From the NCBI RefSeq assembly GCF_003725295.1, contig NZ_QICB01000006.1:1-64000 (forward strand): a DNA stretch of 64,000 bases. Direction: 5' to 3'. The stretch is from Slackia faecicanis (GTDB lineage Bacteria; Actinomycetota; Coriobacteriia; Coriobacteriales; Eggerthellaceae). Shown piece by piece: positions 12,254 through 23,238 of the stretch. Every line of letters begins with the position of its first letter. Position 1 is the first letter of the stretch. A program made the position numbers and the translations under genes. The notes beneath the pieces were generated by a model. The model was not told the DNA's origin. It did no database searches and saw nothing but the letters and a program-made list of their open reading frames with translations.

Positions 12254-15200
12254 TTATCGCTCTTCTCCTTCGCCGGTTTCGGTAACGGTAGCGCTATCGG
12301 CGCCGATCAGGCTTTCAACATCGGCATTCGAGCCGCCCAGCAGGTCGTCGTCCATGAGGGAACGAAGGTCTGCGGCGATGTCTTTGAGGGCATCGCCTTC
12401 GGCGGGCTCGGACTTCTCGGCATCGCCGTCGAGCAGGGTGCGCGCACGGTTGGCGCTGTTCCTGGTCTCGGCGTCGGCGGCGTCGAAGTCGATGGTGTGC
12501 TGGTCCTGCGCCACCATTTCCACGTTCAGGCCGAGGGACTTCATTTCCTTCATGAGAACCTTGAAGGACTCGGGGACCTCGGCGTCGTCGATGTTGTCGC
12601 CCTTGACGATCGCCTCGTACGCCTTGACGCGGCCGGCGGTGTCGTCGGACTTGACGGTCAGAATCTCCTGCAGCACGTTGGAAGCGCCGTACGCGTACAG
12701 CGCCCAAACTTCCATCTCGCCGAAACGCTGGCCGCCGAACTGGGCCTTGCCGCCGAGAGGCTGCTGGGTGATCAGGCTGTAAGGACCGGTCGAACGGGCA
12801 TGGATCTTGTCGTCGACCATGTGGCCCAGCTTCAGGATGTACGGGAAACCGACCGTGATCTGCTCGCGGAAGGGCTCGCCGGTGCGGCCGTCGTAGAGCG
12901 TGGTCTTGCCGGTGACGGACAGCTGCGGGACGAACTCGTCGCGCGCCATGTCGCCGTACTTCGCATGATTGAGGTTGATAAGGTTGGCGTTGGCCTTCTG
13001 GATGACGTCGACGATCTCAGGCTCGGTCGCGCCGTCGAAGACGGGGGTCGCGACGTAGGTCGGGCCTTCGACGGCCTCGGTCGTGCCTTCGACATCGGAG
13101 AAGCCCCACTTGGCAGCCCAGCCGAGATGGCACTCGAGCAGCTGGCCGACGTTCATACGGGAAGGAACGCCCAGGGGGTTCAGCATGACGTCGATCGGCG
13201 TGCCGTCAGCCAGGTACGGCATGTCCTCGACAGGCAGAACGCGGGAGATAACGCCCTTGTTGCCGTGACGACCGGACAGCTTGTCGCCCTGCTGGACCTT
13301 ACGCTTCTGAGCGATGTAGACGCGAACGAGCTCGTTGACGCCCGGAGCCAGTTCGTCGCCGGCCTCGCGGCTGAAACGATAGATGCCCACGACGCGGCCG
13401 CCCGCACCATGGGGAACCTTCAGGGAGGTGTCGCGGACCTCGCGGGCCTTCTCGCCGAAGATGGCGCGCAGCAGGCGCTCCTCGGCGGTCAGCTCGGTCT
13501 CGCCCTTCGGCGTGACCTTGCCGACGAGAACGTCGCCGGGGAACACTTCGGCGCCCACGCGGATGATGCCGTCGGCGTCGAGGTCGGAGATCATGTCCTC
13601 GGAGATATTGGGGATCTCGCGGGTGATTTCCTCAGGACCGAGCTTGGTGTCGCGCGCGTCGATTTCGTATTCGGAGATGTGGATAGACGTGAGCAGGTCC
13701 TCGGCCACAACGCGCTCGGACACGATGATAGCGTCCTCGTAGTTGAAGCCTTCCCAGGTCATGTAGGCAACCATGAGGTTCTGGCCCAGAGCCAGCTCGG
13801 CATGGTCGCAGCTGGGGCCGTCGGCCAGGACGTCGCCTGCGGCCACCTCGTCGCCCTTGCGAACGATCGGCTTGTGGTTGATGCAGCCGGACTGGTTGGA
13901 GCGCTGGAACTTGGGAACCAGGTACTCGTCGAATTCGCCCTCGTCGTTGCGGATGATGACGGTGGAGCCGTCCACGTAGTCGACGACGCCCGGGTTCTGA
14001 GCCACGAGGACTTCGCCGGAGTCGACCGCGATGCGGTGCTCGATGCCGGTGCCGACCAGCGGGGCATGGGGCTGCAGCAGGGGCACTGCCTGACGCTGCA
14101 TGTTGGAGCCCATGAGCGCGCGGTTAGCGTCGTCGTGCTCGAGGAACGGAATGAGCGACGTTGCGACAGAGGTCATCTGACGCGGGGAAACGTCCATGTA
14201 ATTCACTTTTTCGGGGGCCACCACGTCGGGCTCGCCGAAGACGCCTGCGGCGTCGCGCGTACGGCACAGAACCCTTTCGGCGGGAACGAACTCGCCGTCG
14301 ACGAAGCTGCCGAACACGCGCGTCTCGGGGTCGAAGGACTCGTTCGCCTGAGCGATCGCGAAGTTCTCTTCCTCATCGGCGGTCAGGTAGTCGACCTCGT
14401 CGGTCACCTTGCCGTCGACGACGCGACGGTACGGCGTCTCGATGAAGCCGTAGCTGTTGATGCGGGCGTAGGTTGCCAGCGAGCCGATCAGGCCGATGTT
14501 CGGGCCTTCAGGGGTCTCGATCGGGCACATGCGGCCGTAGTGGGAGTTATGGACGTCTCGGACTTCGAAGCCTGCGCGCTCGCGCGACAGACCGCCCGGG
14601 CCGAGGGCCGACAGACGACGCTTGTGCGTGATGCCTGCGGCGGGGTTGGCCTGGTCCATGAACTGGGACAGCTGCGAGGAGCCGAAGAACTCCTTGATGG
14701 CCGCCACGATCGGGCGGATGTTGACGAGCGACTGCGGCGTGATTTCGTCGGGCTCCTGCATGCTCATGCGCTCGCGGACGACGCGCTCCATGCGGGACAG
14801 GCCGATGCGGAACTGATTCTGAATCAGCTCGCCGACCGTGCGGATGCGACGGTTGCCGAAGTGGTCGATATCATCGACGGCGAAGCCCTCTTCGCCCTCG
14901 TGCAGCGCGACGATGTAGCGCATGGTCGCGATGATGTCTTCCTCGGTCAGCGTGGAGGAATCGAAATCGGAAGGGAAGCCCAGCTTCTTGTTGGCCTTGT
15001 AGCGACCCACCTTCGCCAGGTCGTAGCGCTGCGGGTTGAAGAACAGGCCGTCGAGCAGCGTGCGCGCAGAGTCGATCGTGGGCGGCTCGCCGGGGCGGAA
15101 GCGCTTGTAGAGCTCGATCAGGGCCTCGTCCTTGGTGGTGGCGGGGTCGCGGTCGAGGGTGCGCAGGACCATTTCGGAGCTGCCGAGCACGTCGACGATT

Positions 15201-15829
15201 TCCTCGCGGGTCTCGGCGATGCCGAGCGCGCGCAGAAGCAGCGTGGCCGGCTGCTTACGCTTGCGGTCGATTCGCACGGAAAGGATGTCGCGCTTGTCGG
15301 TCTCGAACTCGAGCCAGGCGCCGCGGGAAGGAATGACCTTCGCGCCGAAGATGGTTTTATCGGAGGTCTTGTCGCGCTCGGAGCTGAAGTACACGCCCGG
15401 GGAGCGGACCAGCTGGGAGACGACGACGCGCTCGGTGCCGTTGATGATGAACGTGCCGCGCGGGGTCATGAGCGGGAAATCGCCCATGAAGACTTCCTGC
15501 TCCTTGATTTCGCCGGTCTCGCGGTTGATGAAGCGAATGTTGGCGAACAAGGGAGCCTGGTAGGAAACGTCCTTCTCTTTGCACTCGTCGACGGTGTATT
15601 TCGGGTCGCCGAATTTATGCGCGCCGAGCTCGACGCACATGTCCTTCGTTGCGTTCTCGATGGGGCACACGTCGTTGAATGCTTCGGTGATTCCTTCATC
15701 CATGAACCACTTGAAGCTATCCGTCTGGATGGCGATCAGGTTGGGCACATCCATGACGTCGGGAATCTTCGCAAAGCTGCGACGTTCCCTATAAAGGCTG
15801 GTGGGAGCGCTGTTTTCTGCTTTGGCCAC
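12254..15829 (-). CDS. rpoB: DNA-directed RNA polymerase subunit beta
   Basis: This is the beta subunit, 1191 aa from the GTG start at 15829. GGAAGGAAG precedes that GTG by 4 bases. The longer upstream frame runs into the promoter and is rejected. The rifampicin-pocket block [19 protein letters not shown] followed by [14 protein letters not shown] is conserved. The positions equivalent to E. coli D516, H526, S531 and L533 are unchanged, while N518 is alanine. Beta-specific motifs such as GYNFEDAI-like [10 protein letters not shown] and GRHGNKG are present. No rplJ-rplL pair lies upstream in this window; the operon begins with rpoB. Confidence 0.97.
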   Translation of the reverse strand: MAKAENSAPTSLYRERRSFAKIPDVMDVPNLIAIQTDSFKWFMDEGITEAFNDVCPIENATKDMCVELGAHKFGDPKYTVDECKEKDVSYQAPLFANIRFINRETGEIKEQEVFMGDFPLMTPRGTFIINGTERVVVSQLVRSPGVYFSSERDKTSDKTIFGAKVIPSRGAWLEFETDKRDILSVRIDRKRKQPATLLLRALGIAETREEIVDVLGSSEMVLRTLDRDPATTKDEALIELYKRFRPGEPPTIDSARTLLDGLFFNPQRYDLAKVGRYKANKKLGFPSDFDSSTLTEEDIIATMRYIVALHEGEEGFAVDDIDHFGNRRIRTVGELIQNQFRIGLSRMERVVRERMSMQEPDEITPQSLVNIRPIVAAIKEFFGSSQLSQFMDQANPAAGITHKRRLSALGPGGLSRERAGFEVRDVHNSHYGRMCPIETPEGPNIGLIGSLATYARINSYGFIETPYRRVVDGKVTDEVDYLTADEEENFAIAQANESFDPETRVFGSFVDGEFVPAERVLCRTRDAAGVFGEPDVVAPEKVNYMDVSPRQMTSVATSLIPFLEHDDANRALMGSNMQRQAVPLLQPHAPLVGTGIEHRIAVDSGEVLVAQNPGVVDYVDGSTVIIRNDEGEFDEYLVPKFQRSNQSGCINHKPIVRKGDEVAAGDVLADGPSCDHAELALGQNLMVAYMTWEGFNYEDAIIVSERVVAEDLLTSIHISEYEIDARDTKLGPEEITREIPNISEDMISDLDADGIIRVGAEVFPGDVLVGKVTPKGETELTAEERLLRAIFGEKAREVRDTSLKVPHGAGGRVVGIYRFSREAGDELAPGVNELVRVYIAQKRKVQQGDKLSGRHGNKGVISRVLPVEDMPYLADGTPIDVMLNPLGVPSRMNVGQLLECHLGWAAKWGFSDVEGTTEAVEGPTYVATPVFDGATEPEIVDVIQKANANLINLNHAKYGDMARDEFVPQLSVTGKTTLYDGRTGEPFREQITVGFPYILKLGHMVDDKIHARSTGPYSLITQQPLGGKAQFGGQRFGEMEVWALYAYGASNVLQEILTVKSDDTAGRVKAYEAIVKGDNIDDAEVPESFKVLMKEMKSLGLNVEMVAQDQHTIDFDAADAETRNSANRARTLLDGDAEKSEPAEGDALKDIAADLRSLMDDDLLGGSNADVESLIGADSATVTETGEGEER

Positions 15830-15884
15830 AGGTCTTCCTTCCGTTAGGGAAATAGACGATATGAGCGTAAATACGCAAACGAAT

Positions 15885-15913
15885 AATTTAATCACGTTGA
15901 AAAATTAAGTCAA
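15885..15913 (-). promoter_or_regulatory. rpoBC promoter
   Basis: On the minus strand TTGACT (15908-15913) and TAAATT (15885-15890) are separated by exactly 17 bases, a near-consensus housekeeping promoter. It gives a leader of about 50 bases before the rpoB GTG. Confidence 0.75.
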
Positions 15914-16003
15914 GACTTTTTTTCACGAAGTATGGATGTTTTGTGCTTTTAAGAAAAAGCATCACGCTGCTGAACAGGCAAAACGGCAAGTAGGTTTCTA
16001 AAA

Positions 16004-16022
16004 GAAAGTAACTTTCATTATA
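16004..16022 (-). promoter_or_regulatory. possible second rpoB promoter with overlapping dyad
   Basis: TATAAT is present on the minus strand at 16017-16022, immediately followed by the perfect dyad GAAAGT-A-ACTTTC (16004-16016), which would overlap the start site. No good -35 is seen, so this is tentative. Confidence 0.35.
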
Positions 16023-16577
16023 TGGAGACACCGTGAGGGCGCGCCGTACGGAAGCATTTCGGCGGCGAGCGAAACGGCATGGAGCCGCAAACGCACGCGA
16101 AGCCGCGGCGCATGGGCGCGAAGCCGCGAAGACCGCTCCGGACGAACGTCAGGCATGAAAAGCCCCTTGCGCCGAAAGGCGGAAGGGGCCTCGAGAAAAC
16201 GAGCGGGACAAGCAGAGAAGGCTTAAGGGAAGCAAGCCGAGAGAGGAAGGCCTGCCCCGCCTTATGGGGCGGGCGCGTCGAAAAGACGAAGCGCCCTCGA
16301 ATATGGCAAGGTGCCGACAGTCGCACACAGCCGCGGCGCCGTATGAAACGGCCGCCGCGACGTGCACTTTGGGTGTCGGAACCGGAGGCATCTCCTTACG
16401 GGCGGTCGCCTTGCCCGCATAACCTCCGATACATGCATAGTAGTTTCTGCAGATATGAAAGTAAAATGAGTGTATCTTATATTTAATTAAAATTTTCTTA
16501 TACCCTCGTGTGTTTTGTGTGTGTCGAAAATCAACAGCACGCAGCGATGCGCTGAATACCGTGCGGAAGGAGGCGCC
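16023..16577. other. intergenic region with an orphan minus-strand terminator
   Basis: There is no convincing protein gene here. The hairpin at 16162-16189 (GCCCCTT, CGCC, GAAA loop) is followed on the minus strand by TTTTC and looks like a genuine terminator, yet no minus-strand gene precedes it: the neighbour on that side, the LysR gene, is on the plus strand. A short structured transcript between about 16440 and 16160 is possible. The 16440-16515 part is AT-rich and probably holds the LysR promoter. Confidence 0.4.
16157..16189 (-). terminator. orphan intrinsic terminator
   Basis: Arms 16162-16168 and 16183-16189 plus an inner 4-bp stem closed by GAAA form a near-perfect hairpin, followed on the minus strand by TTTTC. 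The transcript it ends is not identified. Confidence 0.65.
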
Positions 16578-17471
16578 GTGGCGAACCAGAAATACGAAGC
16601 ATTCGTCACCGTCGCCAAGACGGGCAGCTTCAAAAAGACCGCCGAAATCCTCGGCTACACCCAGGCGGGCGTCAGCTACATGATGAGCTCGCTCGAGCAG
16701 GAAATGGGAACGGCCCTGTTCACGCGTGGCCATTCGGGAGCGCGCCTGACCGCCGACGGGCGCAACCTGCTGCCCTGGATCCAAGACGTCTGCGCAAGCG
16801 AGCACGCGCTTCAGATGCGCCTGGACGAGCTTCGGCACGTCGGCGGCGGCAGCCTGCGCGTGGCGGCGTTCGCCAGCATCGCCGTGCAGTGGCTGCCGGG
16901 CATCATGGACGTGTTCCTGCACGATCGCCCCAACATCGAATACGAGCTGGTGATCTATGAAAGCCAGGACGAAATGGAAGCCGCCACCTGGCGCGGCGAA
17001 TTCGACTGCTGCTTCGTGATTTTGCCCGCCACGCTCGACTTCTTCACCATTCCCCTGGCGCGCGACCCGCTCTATGTGGTGCTGCCGCCCGAACACCCCC
17101 TGGCCGACGCCCCGTTCTTCCCGAAAGAGTCGCTGGCTTCCGAACCTTATATAAAGGTACGAAGCAGCGACGACTTGACCGAGTTCGACTCGGTGTTCGC
17201 CCAGCACGACGTCGAGCCGCACGTGCGCTACGTGATGGACAACGACTACGCCGTGATGGGCATGGTGAACAAGGGGTTCGGATTCAGCCTGTTCCCCCAG
17301 CTCGTTTTGGAAAGCGCGCCGTTCGAGCTGGCGCGCGTGAAGCCCGAGGTGCCCACCTATCGCGAACTGGCCATAGCCGTGCGCTCGTACAGCAGGGCGT
17401 CCATGGCCACCAAGGCGTTCATCGAATGCGTGCGCAAATGGGTGGCCGAAGAATGGACGCCCGCGCAATAA
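16578..17471 (+). CDS. LysR-family transcriptional regulator
   Basis: This protein of 297 aa starts at a GTG preceded by GGAAGGAGG at 4 bases; the longer frame beginning upstream lacks a ribosome site. The N-terminal winged helix-turn-helix is clear (KYEAFVTVAKTGSFKKTAEI through EMGTALFTR, about residues 4-60). A periplasmic-binding-protein-like effector domain covers about 90-290. LysR proteins usually sense a small metabolite and often control an adjacent divergent gene. The divergent side here has only the unexplained intergenic region and rpoB, so no target is evident. It is convergent with the histidine kinase gene downstream. The effector is unknown. Confidence 0.92.
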   Translation: MANQKYEAFVTVAKTGSFKKTAEILGYTQAGVSYMMSSLEQEMGTALFTRGHSGARLTADGRNLLPWIQDVCASEHALQMRLDELRHVGGGSLRVAAFASIAVQWLPGIMDVFLHDRPNIEYELVIYESQDEMEAATWRGEFDCCFVILPATLDFFTIPLARDPLYVVLPPEHPLADAPFFPKESLASEPYIKVRSSDDLTEFDSVFAQHDVEPHVRYVMDNDYAVMGMVNKGFGFSLFPQLVLESAPFELARVKPEVPTYRELAIAVRSYSRASMATKAFIECVRKWVAEEWTPAQ

Positions 17472-17549
17472 GGCGATCGGCGGCGCCCCGTCGATCAGCA
17501 GCGAGGCACCGAACCCGTTCCGCACGAAAAACAGCCGGGGCGAGCGACC

Positions 17550-19283
17550 TTACACGGGAATGCGCAGCGTGAAGACCGTGCGGCCCGCCACGCTCGTCGC
17601 AGTTAAGTCGCCTCCGTGCGCACGGGCGATTTCGCGCGCGATGGCCAGGCCAAGGCCCGCGCCGCCCCCTTCGGTCGAACGGGCGCCGTCTTCGCGATAG
17701 AACTTCTCGAAGATCGACTGCAAGTGCTCGGGGCCGATTTCGCGGCCCTGGTTCTCGACATCGACCACGAGGGCGCGGCACGTCGCATCCCGCTCCTCTT
17801 TTCCAACCGCACCGGGCGCATCTTCGCAGCGGGCGCGAACCGTCACGGTCGATTCCTTATCGGCATAGGCCACGGCGTTTTTAAGCAGGTTATTCAGCAC
17901 GCGCGACACTTTCTCGGCGTCGGCGAAGCACTCGATCGGATCGTCGGCGCATACCTCGATATCGATCGAGCGGGCCTTAGCCGCCGGATAGAATTCGTCG
18001 GCGACCTGACGGCACAGAAGCGCCGCGTCGAAACGTTCGCGCTCGATGGGAATGGAACCCAGGTTGTAGCGCGTGATTTCGAAGAACTCCTCCATCATGG
18101 ATTCCAGGCGATACGACCTATCGAGCGCCACCTGGGCATAGCGAGCGCGTTGGGCCTCGGGCATATCGGGCGCCTCGGCAAGCAAGGTGAGATAGCCCAC
18201 GATCGAGGTGAGAGGCGTGCGGATATCGTGGGCAAGATACGCCACCAGCTCGTTCTTACGCTGCTCGGCCGCCAGCGCCGCACGTTCGGCGTCGTCGCGC
18301 CCGCGTCGCAAGTCGGCAAGCGCGCGGGCCGTGGGCTCCAACTCGCGCGGCAGGCCGGGTTCTTCGTCGCGCTTCGTGAACAGCGCCTCCATAGCATCGA
18401 ACAGGCTGGCGAAACAGCGGGTCAGCCATGCGAGGGCGAACGCGAGCACGGCAATGACGCCCGCCAGATACAAGACGACCGACATAGAAAGGCGCAGGCT
18501 GCGCACGAAGTCATAGAAACCAAGATCGCGATATTCCATATGCCCGTCGGCGTAATACATTTCATTCCAAAGCTGCCGCGCCTGCTCGGTCGTCCAAGGG
18601 GATTCGACGCGCACCGCCGACGGATCGGTCCCGAGCGCGGCGCACGCCTCTTCGAACAGCGCCTGCTTGGACGCCTCGTCGCGATCGGCCAGAATGCCCG
18701 CGACCACCGCGTCTTCAGAGGGCATGGCCGAGCGATATTCGTGCATGGAGCCGTCCGCCGCGGCGTCGAGATTCTGCAAAGCTCCGTCGGAAACCCCGTC
18801 TTTGCCAGACGCATCAGATGCGTCGGAAGCGGACTCCTGCCCGGTTGCAGCGCCTTGGTCTGCCATGGCGCCATCGCCCGACGTCGCGGCATCCGACGAA
18901 TCAACGCCGGAAGACTTCGCGCCGCCTGTCGCGGCACCGAGCGCATCGGAAACGCCGCGCGCGTCATCGGAAGCGCGGTCGTATGCGGTCTTGTCATCGG
19001 CCAGCAAGGCGGCATAGCAGGAAATCATCGTAACCCGCGTCTTTTCAAGCGACGCCTCGAACCATACCGTATCGTCCAGATCCGCCTCCTGGGCGCTCAG
19101 CGTACGCCACGGGCATGCCGACGAAATGGCATCGGCGAGGCGCGGTGCGACGAACGCATCCACGGCCACAGCCCATACGCCGAACAAAGCCGTCCACGCC
19201 AACAGCCCCGCAACCATCCTGCGAGCGAAGCCGCGTCGCAGCGCGCGAAGCTGCTCGCCGCGATATCCATGTTGCTTCTCCAT
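17550..19283 (-). CDS. VanS-like membrane sensor histidine kinase
   Basis: This 577-aa kinase has a short basic cytoplasmic start, a first membrane helix (about 22-46), a large extracytoplasmic sensor region (about 47-263), a second helix (about 264-289) and a cytoplasmic kinase core. The sensor has an unusual Ser/Ala/Gly/Asp-rich low-complexity stretch at about 110-175. The phosphoacceptor is H352 in LAHDIRTPLTS, a motif shared with VanS. ATPase motifs follow: NLLKNAVAYADK (N box) and GGAGLGLAIAREIARAHGG (G2 box). It should phosphorylate the response regulator encoded 64 bases upstream. Its Shine-Dalgarno position is occupied by a run of nine G, discussed separately. The stimulus is unknown; VanS similarity hints at envelope stress or antibiotics. 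Confidence 0.92.
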   Translation of the reverse strand: MEKQHGYRGEQLRALRRGFARRMVAGLLAWTALFGVWAVAVDAFVAPRLADAISSACPWRTLSAQEADLDDTVWFEASLEKTRVTMISCYAALLADDKTAYDRASDDARGVSDALGAATGGAKSSGVDSSDAATSGDGAMADQGAATGQESASDASDASGKDGVSDGALQNLDAAADGSMHEYRSAMPSEDAVVAGILADRDEASKQALFEEACAALGTDPSAVRVESPWTTEQARQLWNEMYYADGHMEYRDLGFYDFVRSLRLSMSVVLYLAGVIAVLAFALAWLTRCFASLFDAMEALFTKRDEEPGLPRELEPTARALADLRRGRDDAERAALAAEQRKNELVAYLAHDIRTPLTSIVGYLTLLAEAPDMPEAQRARYAQVALDRSYRLESMMEEFFEITRYNLGSIPIERERFDAALLCRQVADEFYPAAKARSIDIEVCADDPIECFADAEKVSRVLNNLLKNAVAYADKESTVTVRARCEDAPGAVGKEERDATCRALVVDVENQGREIGPEHLQSIFEKFYREDGARSTEGGGAGLGLAIAREIARAHGGDLTATSVAGRTVFTLRIPV

Positions 19284-19290
19284 GCGAGTA

Positions 19291-19299
19291 CCCCCCCCC
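19291..19299 (-). repeat. G9 homopolymer at the ribosome-binding site of the kinase gene
   Basis: Nine G in a row on the minus strand end 7 bases before the kinase ATG, where the Shine-Dalgarno sequence should be. No other ribosome-binding site is visible, so the tract itself must serve. Length changes by slippage could alter translation. Confidence 0.6.
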
Positions 19300-19347
19300 G
19301 ATTCGGTCGAAACAGAAACGCGCGCGGGCGAAGCCGGCGGCGCACGC

Positions 19348-20079
19348 CTATTCGGCGTTCATGCGATAGCCGACGCCCCACACCGTTGCGATGAATTCGG
19401 TCGACGTATCGATCGCCGCAAGCTTCTTGCGAAGATGACGCACATGCACCATAACCGTGTTGGAAGCCGCCGCATCGGGACGTTCGTTCCAAACGCATTC
19501 GAACAGTTCGGCCGCCGAACGGGGCGAGCCGCCCGCTTCCATAAGCGCCCGAAGAAGGGCGAACTCTTTCGGCGTGAGCGAAAGCGGCTCGCCATGAAGC
19601 GAAGCCTCGTGCGTGCGGGGGTCGAGTTCCACGCCACGCATGCGCAGCGTGCCGTCGGCGGCCGCGGCGGGCATCGAGGCGCGGCGTAGACACGCCCTGA
19701 CGCGCATGGCGAGCTCGCGCGGGCGAAACGGCTTGGTCACGTAATCATCGGCTCCCACGGCGAAGCCGAGCACCGAGTCCACCTCTTCGTCTTTCGCGGA
19801 CAGGAATATCAGCGGCACGTTCGAAAACGTCCTGATGCGGCGGGCCAGTTCATATCCGTCCATCCCGGGCATCATGATGTCCAGAATGGCCAAGTCGGCC
19901 GCGTTGCGCCGCATGGCATCGAGGGCGGAAAGCGGGTCGTAGCACACCGTGCAGACGAACCCTTCGCGCCCCATCAAACTTACAACCATGTCCGCGATTT
20001 CGCGTTCGTCATCGCACACCAGGACGCGACGACGGGGCGCATCGCCCGACGCGGCGATGCCCTGCCTCGAATGCTCCAT
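19348..20079 (-). CDS. OmpR/PhoB-family response regulator
   Basis: This regulator of 243 aa has a receiver domain with the acidic pocket (VCDDERE), phosphoacceptor D67 (LAILDIMMPGMDG) and the conserved lysine in DDYVTKPF. A C-terminal winged-helix domain of the OmpR type follows (LTPKEFALLRALMEAGG; TVMVHVRHLRKKL). The start is the ATG at 20079, preceded by GGAAGGAG; a longer frame upstream has no ribosome site. It is paired with the VanS-like kinase downstream. The divergent upstream region has phased TTAAG repeats that are plausible binding sites, so it may control itself and the divergent C39-like peptidase gene. Confidence 0.94.
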   Translation of the reverse strand: MEHSRQGIAASGDAPRRRVLVCDDEREIADMVVSLMGREGFVCTVCYDPLSALDAMRRNAADLAILDIMMPGMDGYELARRIRTFSNVPLIFLSAKDEEVDSVLGFAVGADDYVTKPFRPRELAMRVRACLRRASMPAAAADGTLRMRGVELDPRTHEASLHGEPLSLTPKEFALLRALMEAGGSPRSAAELFECVWNERPDAAASNTVMVHVRHLRKKLAAIDTSTEFIATVWGVGYRMNAE

Positions 20080-20253
20080 GCCATCGCTCCTTCCCCATGC
20101 AAAACCCGCGCAAAGCCGCGCTGCACCTGAACTGCCGCGGCCTTGGATGCACGGCATGCGAAACCCCCGCTTATAAGCGAAGCGGCGGACAGGCCCGCGC
20201 TTTTCGAAATCCTATCATCGCCGATCCGTGCAAAACGGGCGTTTCGGAGCGCT

Positions 20254-20311
20254 TTAAGGAAAGCTTAAGAAACGCATCCGTTCCGTAGCCGCGCCTTGCA
20301 AGACCGTTAAG
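20254..20311. promoter_or_regulatory. phased TTAAG repeats, candidate response-regulator sites
   Basis: TTAAG occurs at 20254-20258, 20265-20269 and 20307-20311, that is 11 and 42 bases apart, about one and four helical turns. OmpR/PhoB proteins bind direct repeats with about 11-bp spacing. The sites lie between the response regulator and the divergent peptidase gene. The remainder of the 313-base divergent region shows no gene. Confidence 0.45.
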
Positions 20312-20392
20312 ACCCGCCGTCCATACCATGCAAGCACGACGAAAACAGCGCGACAGCCGCACCTGGTCGGCGCCGCCACGAAAGGAGCAGCC

Positions 20393-21157
20393 ATGCATGA
20401 CGATGCCTCGTTCGCATCACACGTACCGCACGCCGCCCGCGTGCGATGCAGCAAAAACCGCCAGTCCGCGGCGTACACCCCGCGCCCGCTTCGCATCAAA
20501 CGACATCACCCGGGATGGACGGCCGTCGCCGTGTTCGCCGTGGTTGCGGCGATCGCCTCATGCGGCGTGTTCGCCGCGCTGCACACGGCATCGGAAGATG
20601 CGCGCCATGCGCTGAGCGCCGGCGCCGGCCAACCGACCATCAGCACGCCGAAAAGCGAATGGAAGCGCGACGAGATCCCCTACCTCTACCAAACCGACCC
20701 CGCATGGGCGGCGGCGCCCTATGCCGGCACCGACGTGCTCACGGCAGGATGCGGCCCCGCCTGCATGACCATGGTGTACGTAGGCCTGACGGGAAAGACC
20801 GACTACGACCCTGCTTCGATGGCCGCCTTCTCCGAAGCGAACGGCTTCGTCGACTCGGGCATGACCGCGTGGCTTTTCATGACGCAAGGCGCCGCCATGC
20901 TGGGACTGCACGGCGAAGAGCTGCCCGCCGACGAAAACGTGCTTACGGCAGCCCTGCGCGAAGGGCGGCCCGTCATTGCATCGGTACGCCCGGGGGATTT
21001 CACCACCGTGGGACACTTCATCGTAATCGCAGGGATCGACGACGCGGGCGACCTCATCATCCGCGATCCAAACAGCCCCGAGCACAGCGCGCAGACATGG
21101 AACGCGCAGCGCATCCTGAGCCAATGCGCGAACCTGTGGGCCTTCGGCGCGCGCTAG
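20393..21157 (+). CDS. membrane-anchored C39-like cysteine peptidase domain protein
   Basis: This 254-aa protein has a basic cytoplasmic tail, one membrane helix (about 43-65) and an extracellular domain of the peptidase C39_2 type. The domain shows the catalytic cysteine in TAGCGPACMTMVYVGL, a histidine in TVGHFIVIAGID and an aspartate in IIRDPNSPEHS. Related domains cleave peptides or process exported substrates outside the cell. AAAGGAG precedes the ATG. It is transcribed divergently from the two-component system, with phased repeats between, so it is a candidate target of that system. The substrate is unknown. Confidence 0.82.
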   Translation: MHDDASFASHVPHAARVRCSKNRQSAAYTPRPLRIKRHHPGWTAVAVFAVVAAIASCGVFAALHTASEDARHALSAGAGQPTISTPKSEWKRDEIPYLYQTDPAWAAAPYAGTDVLTAGCGPACMTMVYVGLTGKTDYDPASMAAFSEANGFVDSGMTAWLFMTQGAAMLGLHGEELPADENVLTAALREGRPVIASVRPGDFTTVGHFIVIAGIDDAGDLIIRDPNSPEHSAQTWNAQRILSQCANLWAFGAR

Positions 21158-21363
21158 AAACCGGGCCGACAGAGCAACGGGCGCGAACACGCGGCGCATC
21201 GAAGCAACGAGAATCCGGAATAAGATGCGACGAGGCGCTTCGCCCACCTGCTTCGCATGCGCCGAAGACGGCGTGACGGCATTGCCGCGCAACCGCTGAA
21301 AGACGATCGGCCGATGCGGGTTCGAAGCATGCGCCGCGCAACGAAAACGCCCGCCCTAAACAC

Positions 21364-21393
21364 AGAAAGGCCCCTCGCAAGAGGGGCCTTTCT
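21364..21393. terminator. bidirectional terminator
   Basis: A perfect 13-bp stem (21364-21376 with 21381-21393) around GCAA separates the convergent peptidase and symporter genes. The AT-flanked ends allow termination in either direction. The rest of 21158-21419 shows nothing else. Confidence 0.85.
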
Positions 21394-21419
21394 GAAAAAG
21401 CGCTGCTTCGAAACGAAGG

Positions 21420-22952
<1,533 letters not shown>

Positions 22953-23138
22953 GCAGAGCCCCCTTTCTTTTGTTTTCGTTGGTTTTCAGGTACCAGGTTG
23001 CAAATTTTATCAGATATCCACATTTGCTCCACCAGAATAAAGCACCCAATTCGTCTGACCGCCCGACGGCGCCTACGAGCGGTAAACGGAACCGATTGCG
23101 CAAAACCGTAGAAAAACGAAGCCCTCGTCCCTAACGAA

Positions 23139-23163
23139 AAGCGCCCCGCAAAGCGGGGCGCTT
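23139..23163 (-). terminator. terminator of the CNNM-family gene
   Basis: A perfect 11-bp stem (23139-23149 with 23153-23163) around AAA is followed on the minus strand by TTCG. It lies about 75 bases after the stop codon. Confidence 0.75.
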
Positions 23164-23238
23164 CGGCTCGGGCGCGTACACCCGAAGCTATTCGGTTGAA
23201 GAAAGCGGACGCATCGCGCAGACCGCATGGCGAAGAAG

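Noticed and set aside
14590-14680. Rifampicin-resistance mutation in rpoB
   Set aside because: The positions most often mutated (equivalents of D516, H526, S531, L533) are wild type; alanine at the N518 equivalent is not by itself evidence of resistance.
15830-15895. Longer rpoB start giving an apparent hydrophobic leader
   Set aside because: The extra codons overlap the rpoB promoter, and GGAAGGAAG fits the GTG at 15829.
16190-16440. tmRNA, RNase P RNA or 6S RNA in the rpoB upstream region
   Set aside because: None of the conserved core sequences of these RNAs was recognised on either strand.
16149-17525. Minus-strand frame of 458 codons opposite the LysR gene
   Set aside because: It is antisense to a clear LysR gene and shows no recognisable domain; only the orphan terminator at its end is retained as an observation.
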